A stretch of 26,986 nucleotides of DNA from the NCBI GenBank assembly GCA_015232935.1, contig JADFYT010000007.1, positions 1 to 26,986 of the forward strand. The letters run 5' to 3'. This stretch comes from Desulfamplus sp. Lineage in GTDB: Bacteria; Desulfobacterota; Desulfobacteria; Desulfobacterales; Desulfobacteraceae. Shown here piece by piece: positions 7,153 to 15,072 of this stretch. Position 1 is the first letter of the stretch. Each line of letters starts with the position of its first letter. A model generated the notes under the pieces. The model worked only from the letters and a program-made list of their open reading frames with translations. It ran no database searches and was not told the DNA's origin. A program made the translations under genes and the position numbers.

Positions 7153-8424
7153 TCAAAAAAACATCTCTTCGGGAAAGAGAGCACCTACACCAAGCTCCTC
7201 TTCAATTCTGATGAGCTGGTTGTATTTTGCCACTCTGTCGCTTCTTGACATGGAACCGGTCTTGATCTGGCCGCTGTTTACGGCAACAGCAAGATCAGCA
7301 ATAAAAGCATCCTCTGTTTCTCCGGATCGATGAGAAATCACTGTGGTATATCCGGATGTTTTTGCCATTAGAATTGTATCGAGAGTTTCGGTAACTGTCC
7401 CTATCTGGTTTAGTTTGACAAGTATTGAATTACCTATTCCTTCCAGGATCCCTTTTCTGAAAATATCAGGATTTGTTACAAACACATCATCGCCTACAAT
7501 CTGAATCTCCTGTCCAAGACGTTTTGTAAGCATTTGCCAGCTTGTCCAGTCCTGTTCAGCAAGACCATCTTCGATGGAACATAAGGGAAACTTGTTGGTA
7601 AGAGACTCATAATAGTCAACAAGCTCTTCTGCTGAAAGCTCTCTGCCTTCCGAGGCAAAAATATATTTTCCATTCTTGTAGAATTCACTTGCCGCAGCAT
7701 CCAGAGCAATGCCTATATCCTTGCCGGGCCGGTATCCGGCTGATTCAATAGCATTGACAATCAACTCAAGAGCCTCTTCATTGGATTTAAGGTCAGGGGC
7801 AAAACCACCCTCATCTCCAACTGCGGTATTAAGACCCGCCTTGCTCAAAATCCCCCTTAAAGAATGAAAAGTCTCAGCCCCCATCCGGATAGCTTCCACC
7901 ACAGATGTGGCACCGTAAGGGACAATCATGAACTCCTGGATATCAAGGTTGTTAGGTGCATGTGCACCACCGTTTATAACATTCATCATGGGTATGGGAA
8001 GAACCCTTGCTGTTATTCCCCCGATATGACGGAACAAAGAGATTCCGGCAGCATTTGCAGCAGCCCTTGCGGCAGCCATTGATACGCCGAGAATGGCATT
8101 TGCACCAAGTCTTGATTTATTTTCTGTGCCATCAATGTCAATCATGGTTCTGTCCAGGCCAGCCTGGTCCATTGCGTCAAATCCGATAATTTCAGGAGCG
8201 ATCACCTCATTGACATTGGCAACCGCATTCATAACCCCTTTGCCGCCATACCGATTGGGGGCTTTATCTCTTAGTTCAAGAGCTTCTCTTGTTCCTGTCG
8301 ATGCTCCTGAAGGCACAGCCGCCCTGCCCTTTGCACCACAGGCAAGAACCAGATCAACTTCCACAGTAGGGTTTCCCCGTGAATCAAGAATTTCCCTGGC
8401 GTTTACACTAATGATTTCAGTCAT
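7153..8424 (-). CDS. eno: Enolase
   Basis: Interconverts 2-phosphoglycerate and phosphoenolpyruvate in glycolysis and gluconeogenesis. The 423-residue product has normal length and all family marks: N-terminal AREILDSRGNPTVEV, the mobile loop GRAAVPSGASTG, NLDIQEFMIVP, the Mg2+ ligands in ALDAAASEF, SIEDGLAEQDW and VGDDVFVTN, the KLNQIGTVTET block with the catalytic Lys, and SHRSGETED. The ATG at 8422-8424 has a GAGAGG ribosome site just upstream. It is transcribed alone, with a good sigma70-type promoter about 95 bases upstream. There is nothing unusual in the coding sequence and no insertion of the kind seen in its neighbours. Confidence 0.97.
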   Translation of the reverse strand: MTEIISVNAREILDSRGNPTVEVDLVLACGAKGRAAVPSGASTGTREALELRDKAPNRYGGKGVMNAVANVNEVIAPEIIGFDAMDQAGLDRTMIDIDGTENKSRLGANAILGVSMAAARAAANAAGISLFRHIGGITARVLPIPMMNVINGGAHAPNNLDIQEFMIVPYGATSVVEAIRMGAETFHSLRGILSKAGLNTAVGDEGGFAPDLKSNEEALELIVNAIESAGYRPGKDIGIALDAAASEFYKNGKYIFASEGRELSAEELVDYYESLTNKFPLCSIEDGLAEQDWTSWQMLTKRLGQEIQIVGDDVFVTNPDIFRKGILEGIGNSILVKLNQIGTVTETLDTILMAKTSGYTTVISHRSGETEDAFIADLAVAVNSGQIKTGSMSRSDRVAKYNQLIRIEEELGVGALFPEEMFF

Positions 8425-8448
8425 GGTATCCTCTCTTCTAAAAATGTT

Positions 8449-8499
8449 ATTTAAAAAAATCGTAATAAAAAATTATTTAAAAAATCCATAATAAAAAGC
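8449..8499. repeat. Two-copy 25-bp AT-rich tandem repeat in the eno leader
   Basis: The unit ttatttaaaaaaatcgtaat followed by aaaaa occurs at about 8449 and again, with small changes, at about 8474. It lies between the predicted eno promoter and the eno start, so it would be part of the 5' leader. Confidence 0.5.
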
Positions 8500-8520
8500 T
8501 ATGTTAAACAAATTATTCTT

Positions 8521-8547
8521 AATATAACACCCTTGTAGCTCTGTCAA
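8521..8547 (-). promoter_or_regulatory. Predicted sigma70 promoter of eno
   Basis: On the minus strand, consensus TTGACA (8542-8547) is followed by TATATT (8521-8526) with a 15-base spacer, or by TATTAA with a 17-base spacer. It is correctly oriented and about 95 bases before the eno ATG. Confidence 0.5.
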
Positions 8548-8590
8548 TCACTGAGGGTCTGCTGATTCATAAAACTTGTAAAGACATTGG

Positions 8591-8643
8591 CCCGACTCTA
8601 TTATAAACATATTACCCCGTATAGACATATTACCCCGACTCTA
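8591..8643. repeat. Short direct repeats upstream of galE
   Basis: ACATATTACCCCG occurs twice, starting 18 bases apart (about 8607 and 8625), flanked by two copies of CCCGACTCTA (about 8591 and 8635). Same-face spacing of nearly two helical turns could suit an operator, but there is no direct evidence. The rest of the gap before galE holds no gene. Confidence 0.4.
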
Positions 8644-8806
8644 CTTTGTTAGATTCCTCATAAAAAGGTTATTGCAATTAAAAAGCCTCATGATATAACA
8701 GTCCTGGTTGTATCCATCAGGGCATCGAAGCTGTCCGGGGAACTATGGATTATGGAATCCGCCCGCCATTTATGCTATATACAAATCATTTAATATGGAA
8801 TGCGAT

Positions 8807-9892
8807 ATGAAAATACTTGTTACAGGAGGTGCCGGTTATATAGGCAGCCATACCTGTGTGGAACTTATAAAAGATGGATGGGATGTTGTTGTTGTGGATA
8901 ACCTTTCCAACAGCTCATCAGAAGCACTTCAAAGAGTAGAGGCTATAACAGGAAGAACTATTGAATTTCATCAGGCAGATATAAGGGATAAAGCAGCGCT
9001 ATCAAAGATTTTCAAAACCCGCTCTGAAATGCATCATCATGTTGAACCAAAAAATGAGGAACAAAACAATACCGGTAACTGCTCTATTGATGCGGTTATC
9101 CATTTTGCTGGCCTCAAAGCTGTGGGAGAATCGGTTGAGATGCCTCTTGAATATTACAGCAACAACATAACCGGCACTCTCGCTTTGCTTGAAGTCATGA
9201 GAGAATATGGAGTAAAAAACCTTGTATTCAGCTCATCAGCAACTGTATATGGTGATCCGCATGCCCTGCCGATCAAGGAAGATTTTCCTCTATCCGTCAC
9301 CAACCCCTACGGTCGTACAAAACTGATGATTGAGGAGATTCTCAAAGACCTGCATGTATCAGATCCGTCATGGAATATATCTATATTAAGATATTTCAAT
9401 CCTGTTGGTGCTCATAAAAGCGGGAAAATCGGTGAGGATCCACTTGGTATTCCCAACAACCTTTTACCATATATTGCACAGGTTGCAGTTGGAAGGCTTC
9501 CGTTCCTCAATGTTTTCGGAAATGACTACAATACCGTGGATGGTACAGGAGTCAGAGACTTTATCCATGTGTCAGATCTGGCTTCCGGACATACTAAGGC
9601 CTTGCCAAAGCTCTTCACAAATCCGGGAGTTGTAACTTATAATCTTGGTACAGGCAGAGGCCATTCGGTCATGGAACTTGTCAGAGCATTTGAAAAGGCA
9701 TGTGGCAGAGAAATTCCGTTCAAAATAGTGCCCAGAAGAGCCGGTGATATTGCAGCTTGCTACGCAGATCCTTCAAAAGCACAAAAGGAGCTTGACTGGA
9801 AAGCAACCAGAACTGTTGAAAAAATGTGTCAGGATACCTGGAACTGGCAGAGCAATAACCCGACAGGCTTTAACAAGATTCATACAGGATAG
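8807..9892 (+). CDS. galE: UDP-glucose 4-epimerase
   Basis: Interconverts UDP-glucose and UDP-galactose for surface polysaccharide or galactose use. Extended SDR fold: NAD-binding GGAGYIGSH at the N-terminus, VIHFAGLKAVGES, the SSSATVYG strand with the catalytic Ser/Thr, YGRTK with the catalytic Tyr and Lys, RYFNPVGAH and the C-terminal NLGTGRGHSV. The ATG at 8807 (MKILVTGG) is the family start; the frame is open further upstream (8708), but those residues match nothing in the family. GGAA lies 6 bases before the ATG. The 361-residue product is about 23 longer than usual because of a His/Glu/Asn-rich insertion (MHHHVEPKNEEQNNTGN, about residues 77-95) before the VIHFAG strand. The HEAT/receiver gene starts 76 bases downstream and may be co-transcribed. 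Confidence 0.95.
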   Translation: MKILVTGGAGYIGSHTCVELIKDGWDVVVVDNLSNSSSEALQRVEAITGRTIEFHQADIRDKAALSKIFKTRSEMHHHVEPKNEEQNNTGNCSIDAVIHFAGLKAVGESVEMPLEYYSNNITGTLALLEVMREYGVKNLVFSSSATVYGDPHALPIKEDFPLSVTNPYGRTKLMIEEILKDLHVSDPSWNISILRYFNPVGAHKSGKIGEDPLGIPNNLLPYIAQVAVGRLPFLNVFGNDYNTVDGTGVRDFIHVSDLASGHTKALPKLFTNPGVVTYNLGTGRGHSVMELVRAFEKACGREIPFKIVPRRAGDIAACYADPSKAQKELDWKATRTVEKMCQDTWNWQSNNPTGFNKIHTG

Positions 9893-9968
9893 GCACCTTG
9901 AACGGAATTAATCAGGTATTTTTCGTCAGGCTATCAACAAAATATAATATACAGAGAGGTTCAATAAC

Positions 9969-11918
9969 GTGGGGAACTATATCAGTTATTTCAAAGAGAG
10001 CGTCAAGAATTCAGACATCAGAAAAGCAAAAGATCTTCTTATTGATCTGCACCTGGAATCCGAGGAGACTAAAACCGCTATTCTCAATGAGCTGGCAATG
10101 GTTTCAGACGAGATAGCATGCGTACTGTTGGATTTTATTATCAGGCTGGAGGTTAAATATTATAAATCTTTCAGGGCTGAACTGTATGACAAATTGATTC
10201 AACTTATAACTGATAGAGCACATCTTAATTTTGACTTTGCTGTAATTTTCTACAAAATCAGAGACAGAAAAAAAATATTGCAGGGAATTTCTCTGCTTAA
10301 ATATATTTTGACAAACTGTGCTGACAGAGAAATCCTGTTTGAAACCATTAACGCTATAGGAAGCGAGCAGATAGAATCACTTGTGCCTGCAATTGCGGAG
10401 TTTATTTACTATGATGACGCAAGCTTAAAAGAGCAGGCTATCAAAAACCTCTCAAAATTCAAATCCCCCCAAGTTTATAAAATCCTGTTTGATGCCTCAA
10501 AAACAGTAAAAAACGATCAGGATATCATGGACGCACTTGAGCTGTTTAAAGTTGCGTCCAAAACAAAACAAGCTAAATCCGATAAAATTGATCCCAAACC
10601 TGTTTCGCCACCGATTACAGCAATAAATGACCTTGATTCTGAGCAGCCTGTTTTAAACGCTACCAGCGAGTCTGACAACATGACCAATGAGCCTGAAGAC
10701 ATAACCAGTGAGCCTGGAAACATAACCAGCGAGCCTGGAAACATAACCAGCGAGCCTGATACCGTGCCGTTTATAGCGAATGCAGCAACAGATATTGTGC
10801 CTGATTCCTCCTCTGCCTTTGATGTTGATGATATTTTCCTGACAGACAATCAACCTGACCAGAGCGTTGACACAAAAGAAAGCTCACCCTCTGATTCTCC
10901 ACAAATAGACATAAAGAGACTTGGCTCCCTTTCAATTAAAGAGCGTTTTCAGGCATTCAATTATTTTTTCAACTCGGGTTCGGGCTACTTCAACTCAGAC
11001 TCGAAACAATTGAAAGAACTCATTGGCAATCTTAAATCCCAGGATCATGACCTTATTGTCAATACTCTAAAAATCATATCAAATATGGCATCTGAAGAGA
11101 TCCTGCCGGATATATATTCATTTCTTAACAGAAAAAGTCTGGACCCATCTTTGGAATATGAGGCGTTTGAGGCTTTGTGCTCATTTGACAAATTCAGTTT
11201 TACAGAACTTATGATGGGTGCTATTGAAAAAAATGCCATACATGTCCGTATGTCTGCGATAAAGGCTCTGAACAAGAACTACAATGACCCTGTCTATGCA
11301 AAGATAAAAAACAGGATCGAGACAGGAAGGGAGCAGGGCCAGGCTATTGTCCACACCATAATTGATTCGCATTCCGAAAACATTATAAACTATCTTTTGA
11401 TATCAGACACTTTTGTGGATATGGCTTCGACCTATCTTGCAAAAAATGCGACTCCATCAGCCCTGAATAATTACCTCAATATTTTAGCAGACAGGGGACT
11501 TAAATCTACCGCAAAGAAAATTGAGTTTAAAGCTGATATGGAGAACAAGCTGAAAAACCGGTTTAAAGCCATGGTAATTAGTTCATCTGATACTGTGCAA
11601 AAAATTTATGACAAGCTGCTTTTTAAAAACGGTTATATAGTCACCGGTTTCCATAGTCCGGAGGATTCATTTGAAGCTATCTCCACCGAGAAACCAGATT
11701 TGATTGTGAGCGACCTGTTTTCCAGGGATATGACAGCACTTGATTTTGCCAAAGAGGTAAGAGAATTTTACTCTATTGACGATCTGCCATTTCTGATCTC
11801 AACTCAGCAGAATGATTTTATAGACATCAACTTTGCAGAACAATATGCGGACTGCGGCATCAATGGAATTTTTAAATTTCCGGAAATCATGAAAGGTATC
11901 AACAAACTGTTTAGTTGA
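9969..11918 (+). CDS. HEAT-like repeat protein with C-terminal degenerate receiver domain
   Basis: A 649-residue cytoplasmic protein with a GTG start; GAGAGG lies about 9 bases before it. Residues 1-200 and 310-520 look like alpha-helical HEAT/ARM-type repeats (for example DREILFETINAIGSEQIESL and HVRMSAIKALNKNY). Between them is an acidic linker (about 215-310) with five 7-residue repeats of the ITSEPGN type. Residues 535-649 read as a CheY-like receiver: SDLFSRDM with candidate phosphoacceptor Asp582, PFLIST with Ser611/Thr612, and IFKFP with Lys636. The acidic pair that binds Mg2+ is replaced by Ser (VISSSD), so phosphorylation may be weak or absent. The stop is directly followed by the ATG of the ATP-grasp gene (TGAATG), which argues for coupled translation. 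A scaffold or adaptor role is my inference. Confidence 0.75.
   Translation: MGNYISYFKESVKNSDIRKAKDLLIDLHLESEETKTAILNELAMVSDEIACVLLDFIIRLEVKYYKSFRAELYDKLIQLITDRAHLNFDFAVIFYKIRDRKKILQGISLLKYILTNCADREILFETINAIGSEQIESLVPAIAEFIYYDDASLKEQAIKNLSKFKSPQVYKILFDASKTVKNDQDIMDALELFKVASKTKQAKSDKIDPKPVSPPITAINDLDSEQPVLNATSESDNMTNEPEDITSEPGNITSEPGNITSEPDTVPFIANAATDIVPDSSSAFDVDDIFLTDNQPDQSVDTKESSPSDSPQIDIKRLGSLSIKERFQAFNYFFNSGSGYFNSDSKQLKELIGNLKSQDHDLIVNTLKIISNMASEEILPDIYSFLNRKSLDPSLEYEAFEALCSFDKFSFTELMMGAIEKNAIHVRMSAIKALNKNYNDPVYAKIKNRIETGREQGQAIVHTIIDSHSENIINYLLISDTFVDMASTYLAKNATPSALNNYLNILADRGLKSTAKKIEFKADMENKLKNRFKAMVISSSDTVQKIYDKLLFKNGYIVTGFHSPEDSFEAISTEKPDLIVSDLFSRDMTALDFAKEVREFYSIDDLPFLISTQQNDFIDINFAEQYADCGINGIFKFPEIMKGINKLFS
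10659..10763 (+). repeat. Five 21-bp tandem repeats in coding sequence
   Basis: Five units of 21 bp (10659, 10680, 10701, 10722, 10743) with the core ataaccagcgagcctggaaa encode ATSESDN, MTNEPED, ITSEPGN, ITSEPGN and ITSEPDT. The two central units differ by a single base, which suggests recent duplication. The array lies in the linker between helical domains. Confidence 0.9.
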
Positions 11919-13001
11919 ATGAAAAATCTGTCCAAAATAGTACTGTTTAAAAAAAAACTGGTGCCAAACGGACTGCTCGACAGAGTTCTGTCTCAAGCAT
12001 ATGGATTGCCCGAAAGAGATATGCCTCAAGCAACCGGACACCCAGAGACAGGAGAGCCAGTGAATATATCTTCAAAAATAGCTCTTGGCTCACGTCTGAA
12101 GGGCTGCAAAAATGTCCTGACACTTGGCTTCAAACCCAATTTTAATGACTATTCCGAACATGAATCTGATCTTATCAGGAATGCAAATAAAATATACTAC
12201 CCAACCGCTTTTTATGCCTGCCTGTTCCATACTATGGGCAAATCAATTTTTCCAAGCTACAACACATACCATTTTGTTCAGGATAAAATAAGGCAGACTG
12301 CCCTGTTCACCTTGCTCAAGATACCGCATCCTTATACCAGAATCTTTTATGGTCACAAACAAAAGCTGGAGATACTAAATACGTTTCAATTTCCATTCAT
12401 AGCCAAAAAACCCAGAGGATCATCAATGGGCAGGGGTGTCTATCTTGTAAATGACAGACCAAGCCTTCTGCGATATCTTTCAACTCTGGATAATTCACCA
12501 TCAGGATCGCTTGGGGATGACTCGAAAACAACCTCCCCCGTGGACAGATCGACACTCACAGATGGACACATATCAGCGTCAATATACAGGCATGGACTTA
12601 AAGATGGACAAGGATCTAATCATATCCGTGACTTTTCATCACCAACATGCCCTGCGTATATTCAGGAGTACTATCCCCATGACCGTGATATTCGTGTTGT
12701 AATAATCGGGAAAGAGATCGTTCTTGCCTACTGGCGTGTATCTCATTCAAATGATTTTAGAGCAAATATTTCATGCGGAGGAGAGATATTGTTTGCTCCG
12801 GTTCCCAAAAAAGCTCTGGAACTTGCTCTTTACACGGCTGTCAAGTGCGGATGGGATGATGTGGGGCTTGATATTGTTGAAAAAAAAGGAGATTTTTTCG
12901 TTATTGAAGCAAATATGAAATATGGCCGGAAAGGTTTTTTGCAAGCTGGAATTGACTACCATCTTCTGCTTGAAAACCTCATTTCAAACGGGAAAATATA
13001 A
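11919..13001 (+). CDS. RimK-like ATP-grasp ligase
   Basis: ATP-grasp enzymes join a carboxylate to an amine or thiol through an acyl-phosphate. The 360-residue product shows the pattern: FIAKKPRGSSMGRGVYLV (ATP-binding Lys and glycine loop), IQEYYPHDRDIRVVIIG, and the metal-binding end GLDIVEKKGDFFVIEANMK (Asp, Glu, Asn). DIRVV, the isolated AYWRVS and the EAN triad point to the RimK/LysX-type branch, not to biotin carboxylase types. Roughly 45 extra residues rich in Ser/Thr/Asp/Gly (about 190-235, SPSGSLGDDSKTTSPVDRS) sit between the lid strands. The start directly abuts the stop of the HEAT/receiver gene, and the K+ channel follows 19 bases later. The substrate cannot be named; peptide tagging or protein modification are the usual roles. 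Confidence 0.78.
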   Translation: MKNLSKIVLFKKKLVPNGLLDRVLSQAYGLPERDMPQATGHPETGEPVNISSKIALGSRLKGCKNVLTLGFKPNFNDYSEHESDLIRNANKIYYPTAFYACLFHTMGKSIFPSYNTYHFVQDKIRQTALFTLLKIPHPYTRIFYGHKQKLEILNTFQFPFIAKKPRGSSMGRGVYLVNDRPSLLRYLSTLDNSPSGSLGDDSKTTSPVDRSTLTDGHISASIYRHGLKDGQGSNHIRDFSSPTCPAYIQEYYPHDRDIRVVIIGKEIVLAYWRVSHSNDFRANISCGGEILFAPVPKKALELALYTAVKCGWDDVGLDIVEKKGDFFVIEANMKYGRKGFLQAGIDYHLLLENLISNGKI

Positions 13002-13020
13002 AAAATAACACAATACTTCC

Positions 13021-14022
13021 ATGGACAAACTTAAACAACTCATAATATCGACTGTAGCATCGCTTTTCATCCTGCTTGCAGGGACTCTGGGATACATGTT
13101 CATTGAAAAGTGGGATCTTCTGGATGCCATTTACATGACAGTTCTGACTCTTGGTTCAGTAGGATACAGTGAGGTACACCCTCTTAGCTTCAATGGCCGC
13201 ATATTTACCATCTTTCTTATAGTGTCAGGCATGAGTCTTGTAATGTATCTTGCCGGTGTGGTGGTTCAATTTGTGGTTGAAGGAGAAATGAGAAATATTC
13301 TTGGGAGAAGAAAATTGAATAAAAGCATCAGCATGTTAAAAGACCACTATATTGTGTGTGGATATGGAAGAATTGGTCGAACACTTTGCAGCCAGATAAA
13401 GGAGCAGAATTCCGAGGTGGTTGTAGTGGAAAAAAATGAGGCTCTACTGCCCGCTCTTGAAAAAGACAAGATATTGTACATTCATGGAGATGCCTCAAGT
13501 GAGTCCACTCTGATAAAGGCAGGGATACAAAATGCCAGATCTCTGATTGCGGTTCTTGCAACAGATGCTGACAATGTGTTTCTTGTTCTTACAGTACGCC
13601 AGTTGAATCCAAGTATCTACATAATGGCAAGAGCTGGAAGCGACAACGTGAAAAGCAAACTTCTTGCGGCCGGAGCAAACAGGGTGGAATCACCATATGA
13701 GGTAGGTGCAGTCTCTATGGCACTAAAGCTGTTGCGTCCAAGCGTCAGCAACTTCCTTGACATAGCCCTGTCCCGAAAACAGAGAGCCATTCAGATTGAA
13801 GAGGTCTCAATATCTCCTAAATCAAAGATCTTGAATGTAATGCTCAAAGATTCCGGCATTCGTAAAAATTATAATATAATTATAATTGCTATAAAGAAAA
13901 AGGACGGCGAGATGATCTTCAACCCTTCATTTGAAACATTTTTAGAAGAAGGAGATACAATCATTGCTATGGGCAGGGCAAGCAATCTCAAAAAGTTCAA
14001 TGAAGAGCTAAATCCCCACTAA
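13021..14022 (+). CDS. Two-TM potassium channel with RCK (TrkA-N/TrkA-C) domain
   Basis: A membrane K+ channel of the MthK/YugO type. Residues 1-30 and about 58-90 are two hydrophobic helices; the pore loop between them carries TLGSVGYSEV, a changed selectivity filter (SVGYSE instead of TVGYGD). From about residue 108 (HYIVCGYGRIGRTL) comes a Rossmann RCK domain with the NAD/nucleotide loop GYGRIG and an acidic end of strand 2 (VVVVEKN), then HGDASSESTL. The TrkA-C domain spans about 250-330 (SKILNVMLKDSGIR and FLEEGDTIIAMG). Length 333 is typical. It is the last gene of the tight HEAT/receiver - ATP-grasp - channel set. A dispersed repeat (copy A1) begins 22 bases after the stop. Confidence 0.88.
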   Translation: MDKLKQLIISTVASLFILLAGTLGYMFIEKWDLLDAIYMTVLTLGSVGYSEVHPLSFNGRIFTIFLIVSGMSLVMYLAGVVVQFVVEGEMRNILGRRKLNKSISMLKDHYIVCGYGRIGRTLCSQIKEQNSEVVVVEKNEALLPALEKDKILYIHGDASSESTLIKAGIQNARSLIAVLATDADNVFLVLTVRQLNPSIYIMARAGSDNVKSKLLAAGANRVESPYEVGAVSMALKLLRPSVSNFLDIALSRKQRAIQIEEVSISPKSKILNVMLKDSGIRKNYNIIIIAIKKKDGEMIFNPSFETFLEEGDTIIAMGRASNLKKFNEELNPH

Positions 14023-14043
14023 TGTTCCTTACAAGGCTTAGCT

Positions 14044-14114
14044 GTCGGGTAAAAAACTACTCTAAAAATTGAATAGCCTAAAATCCACCCGACACTTTAA
14101 ACCTTAATACGCAC
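14044..14114. repeat. Dispersed palindromic repeat A, copy 1
   Basis: Seventy-one bases starting GTCGGGT and closing its stem at ACCCGAC (14087-14093), followed by CTTTAAACCTT. It matches 25869-25940 at roughly 80% identity, including the stem and the AGCCT and AAAATCCACCCGAC blocks. It follows the K+ channel gene and is itself followed 22 bases later by repeat B. Confidence 0.75.
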
Positions 14115-14136
14115 TAAATGAGTCATAATCTACTAT

Positions 14137-14225
14137 TTTGAGCATGCCTCATTTGCAGGTTTACACTTTGTGTAGCCGTATCCCCATTTTGCGGGATTTT
14201 TCCTTACTGATTTTGAGGTGATATT
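14137..14225 (+). repeat. Dispersed intergenic repeat B, copy 2
   Basis: Second copy of the element at 7035-7133, in the same orientation, again on the 3' side of a minus-strand gene (fau). The shared core runs from TTTTG-GCATGC through TTTACACT and TAGCC to TTTTGAGGTGATAT. Confidence 0.65.
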
Positions 14226-14256
14226 AAACATGCTTTGATATGTGTTGCCATACAAA

Positions 14257-14285
14257 AAGGGGGTACAGCAACGCTGCACCCCCTT
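14257..14285 (-). terminator. Terminator of fau
   Basis: Stem AAGGGGGT-a-CAGC with GCTG-c-ACCCCCTT and an AAC loop. On the minus strand it is followed by TTT, giving a run of five T, 30 bases past the fau stop. Confidence 0.8.
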
Positions 14286-14314
14286 ACGAAACCTGAAACG
14301 CAAAAGACACCTGT

Positions 14315-14902
14315 TTATATCTTATAGATAGTTCTCTTGTCTGTTATAATTATATCCAGATTATATTTTCTCGATTCCATCTGGATATGATCCGCAATCT
14401 GCTCTTCAAAGGCAATTGCTATCTTACGGGTAGTTTCGGGCAGTTTTGCAATAAGCTTGTTGTAAAAACCATCTCCAAAACCAATTCGCCCTCCTTTTTC
14501 ATCAAACGCAAGGCCAGGTATAAGTGCAACATCAATCTGATCCAGCGGTATTTTTTTGCATACGCCAGGATCGGGCTCCATAACATCTGATTCAGTTTTA
14601 ATAATATCTGAATCATAATTGTTTATGCGTAGCAGTGTTATGGAATGTCTTGATTCTGAATATGCAGGCAGAACAATGCCTTTTCTTACATCAAGACTTG
14701 TTCTGATAATTTTTTCAGTTGGCAGCTCACTGTTTCTTTGTATGTAAAGCAACACAAGTTCTGCCTCCAGAAAATTCGCAAACGTCAAAAAATTCGATTC
14801 AACAGCTTTCTGTTTTGCGGCTCTCTCTTCTTCAGTAAGCATGGAAAGCTTTTCCATAACCTCACTAAGCACACTTTTTTTACTGCTTTTTGTCTCATTC
14901 AT
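14315..14902 (-). CDS. fau: 5-formyltetrahydrofolate cyclo-ligase
   Basis: Converts 5-formyl-THF to 5,10-methenyl-THF with ATP in folate one-carbon metabolism (also called ygfA or MTHFS). The mark of the family is LIPGLAFDEKGGRIGFGDGF, matching the usual GVAFD..G.R.GYGGGYYDR block, followed by KIAIAFEEQ; the substrate strand SELPTEKI is also seen. The frame opens at a GTG (14920), but the ATG at 14900-14902 (MNETKSSKKS) is preferred because GGAG lies about 12 bases upstream and would overlap the GTG. This gives 195 residues, normal length. It is transcribed divergently from serS from a shared 170-base promoter region and ends in a strong terminator. I see no clear 6S RNA next to it, though the two are linked in many bacteria. 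Confidence 0.88.
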   Translation of the reverse strand: MNETKSSKKSVLSEVMEKLSMLTEEERAAKQKAVESNFLTFANFLEAELVLLYIQRNSELPTEKIIRTSLDVRKGIVLPAYSESRHSITLLRINNYDSDIIKTESDVMEPDPGVCKKIPLDQIDVALIPGLAFDEKGGRIGFGDGFYNKLIAKLPETTRKIAIAFEEQIADHIQMESRKYNLDIIITDKRTIYKI

Positions 14903-14942
14903 AAGTTTTATATTCTCCACTTAAAAACAGGTTTTTTGCAAT

Positions 14943-14968
14943 ATTATACAGCATAAAACAATTGTCAA
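14943..14968 (-). promoter_or_regulatory. Predicted fau promoter
   Basis: On the minus strand, consensus TTGACA (14963-14968) and TATAAT (14943-14948) are both perfect, but the spacer is only 14 bases (16 if TAATAT is used). It lies back to back with the serS promoter. Confidence 0.4.
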
Positions 14969-14981
14969 TCAGCAATTATCG

Positions 14982-15010
14982 TTGACTGTTTGAAAATTGC
15001 GTGATAATTT
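14982..15010 (+). promoter_or_regulatory. Predicted serS promoter
   Basis: TTGACT (14982-14987), 17-base spacer, TAATTT (15005-15010), correctly placed about 60 bases before the serS ATG. No T-box leader is visible in between. Confidence 0.5.
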
Positions 15011-15072
15011 TTGAAAATTATTGACCGGATTAAAATTTTAACTATTAGTACAGGAATCAGACAGGTATTAAA

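Noticed and set aside
8591..8643. Short direct repeats as a CRISPR array
   Set aside because: Only two copies of 13 and 10 bases with no regular spacers; more like an operator or chance.
8708..8806. Upstream extension of galE
   Set aside because: The added 33 residues match nothing in the epimerase family; the ATG at 8807 gives the usual N-terminus.
14903..15072. T-box or 6S RNA between fau and serS
   Set aside because: The gap is about 170 bases, already filled by two promoters, and no T-box sequence, long rod-like fold or terminator was seen.
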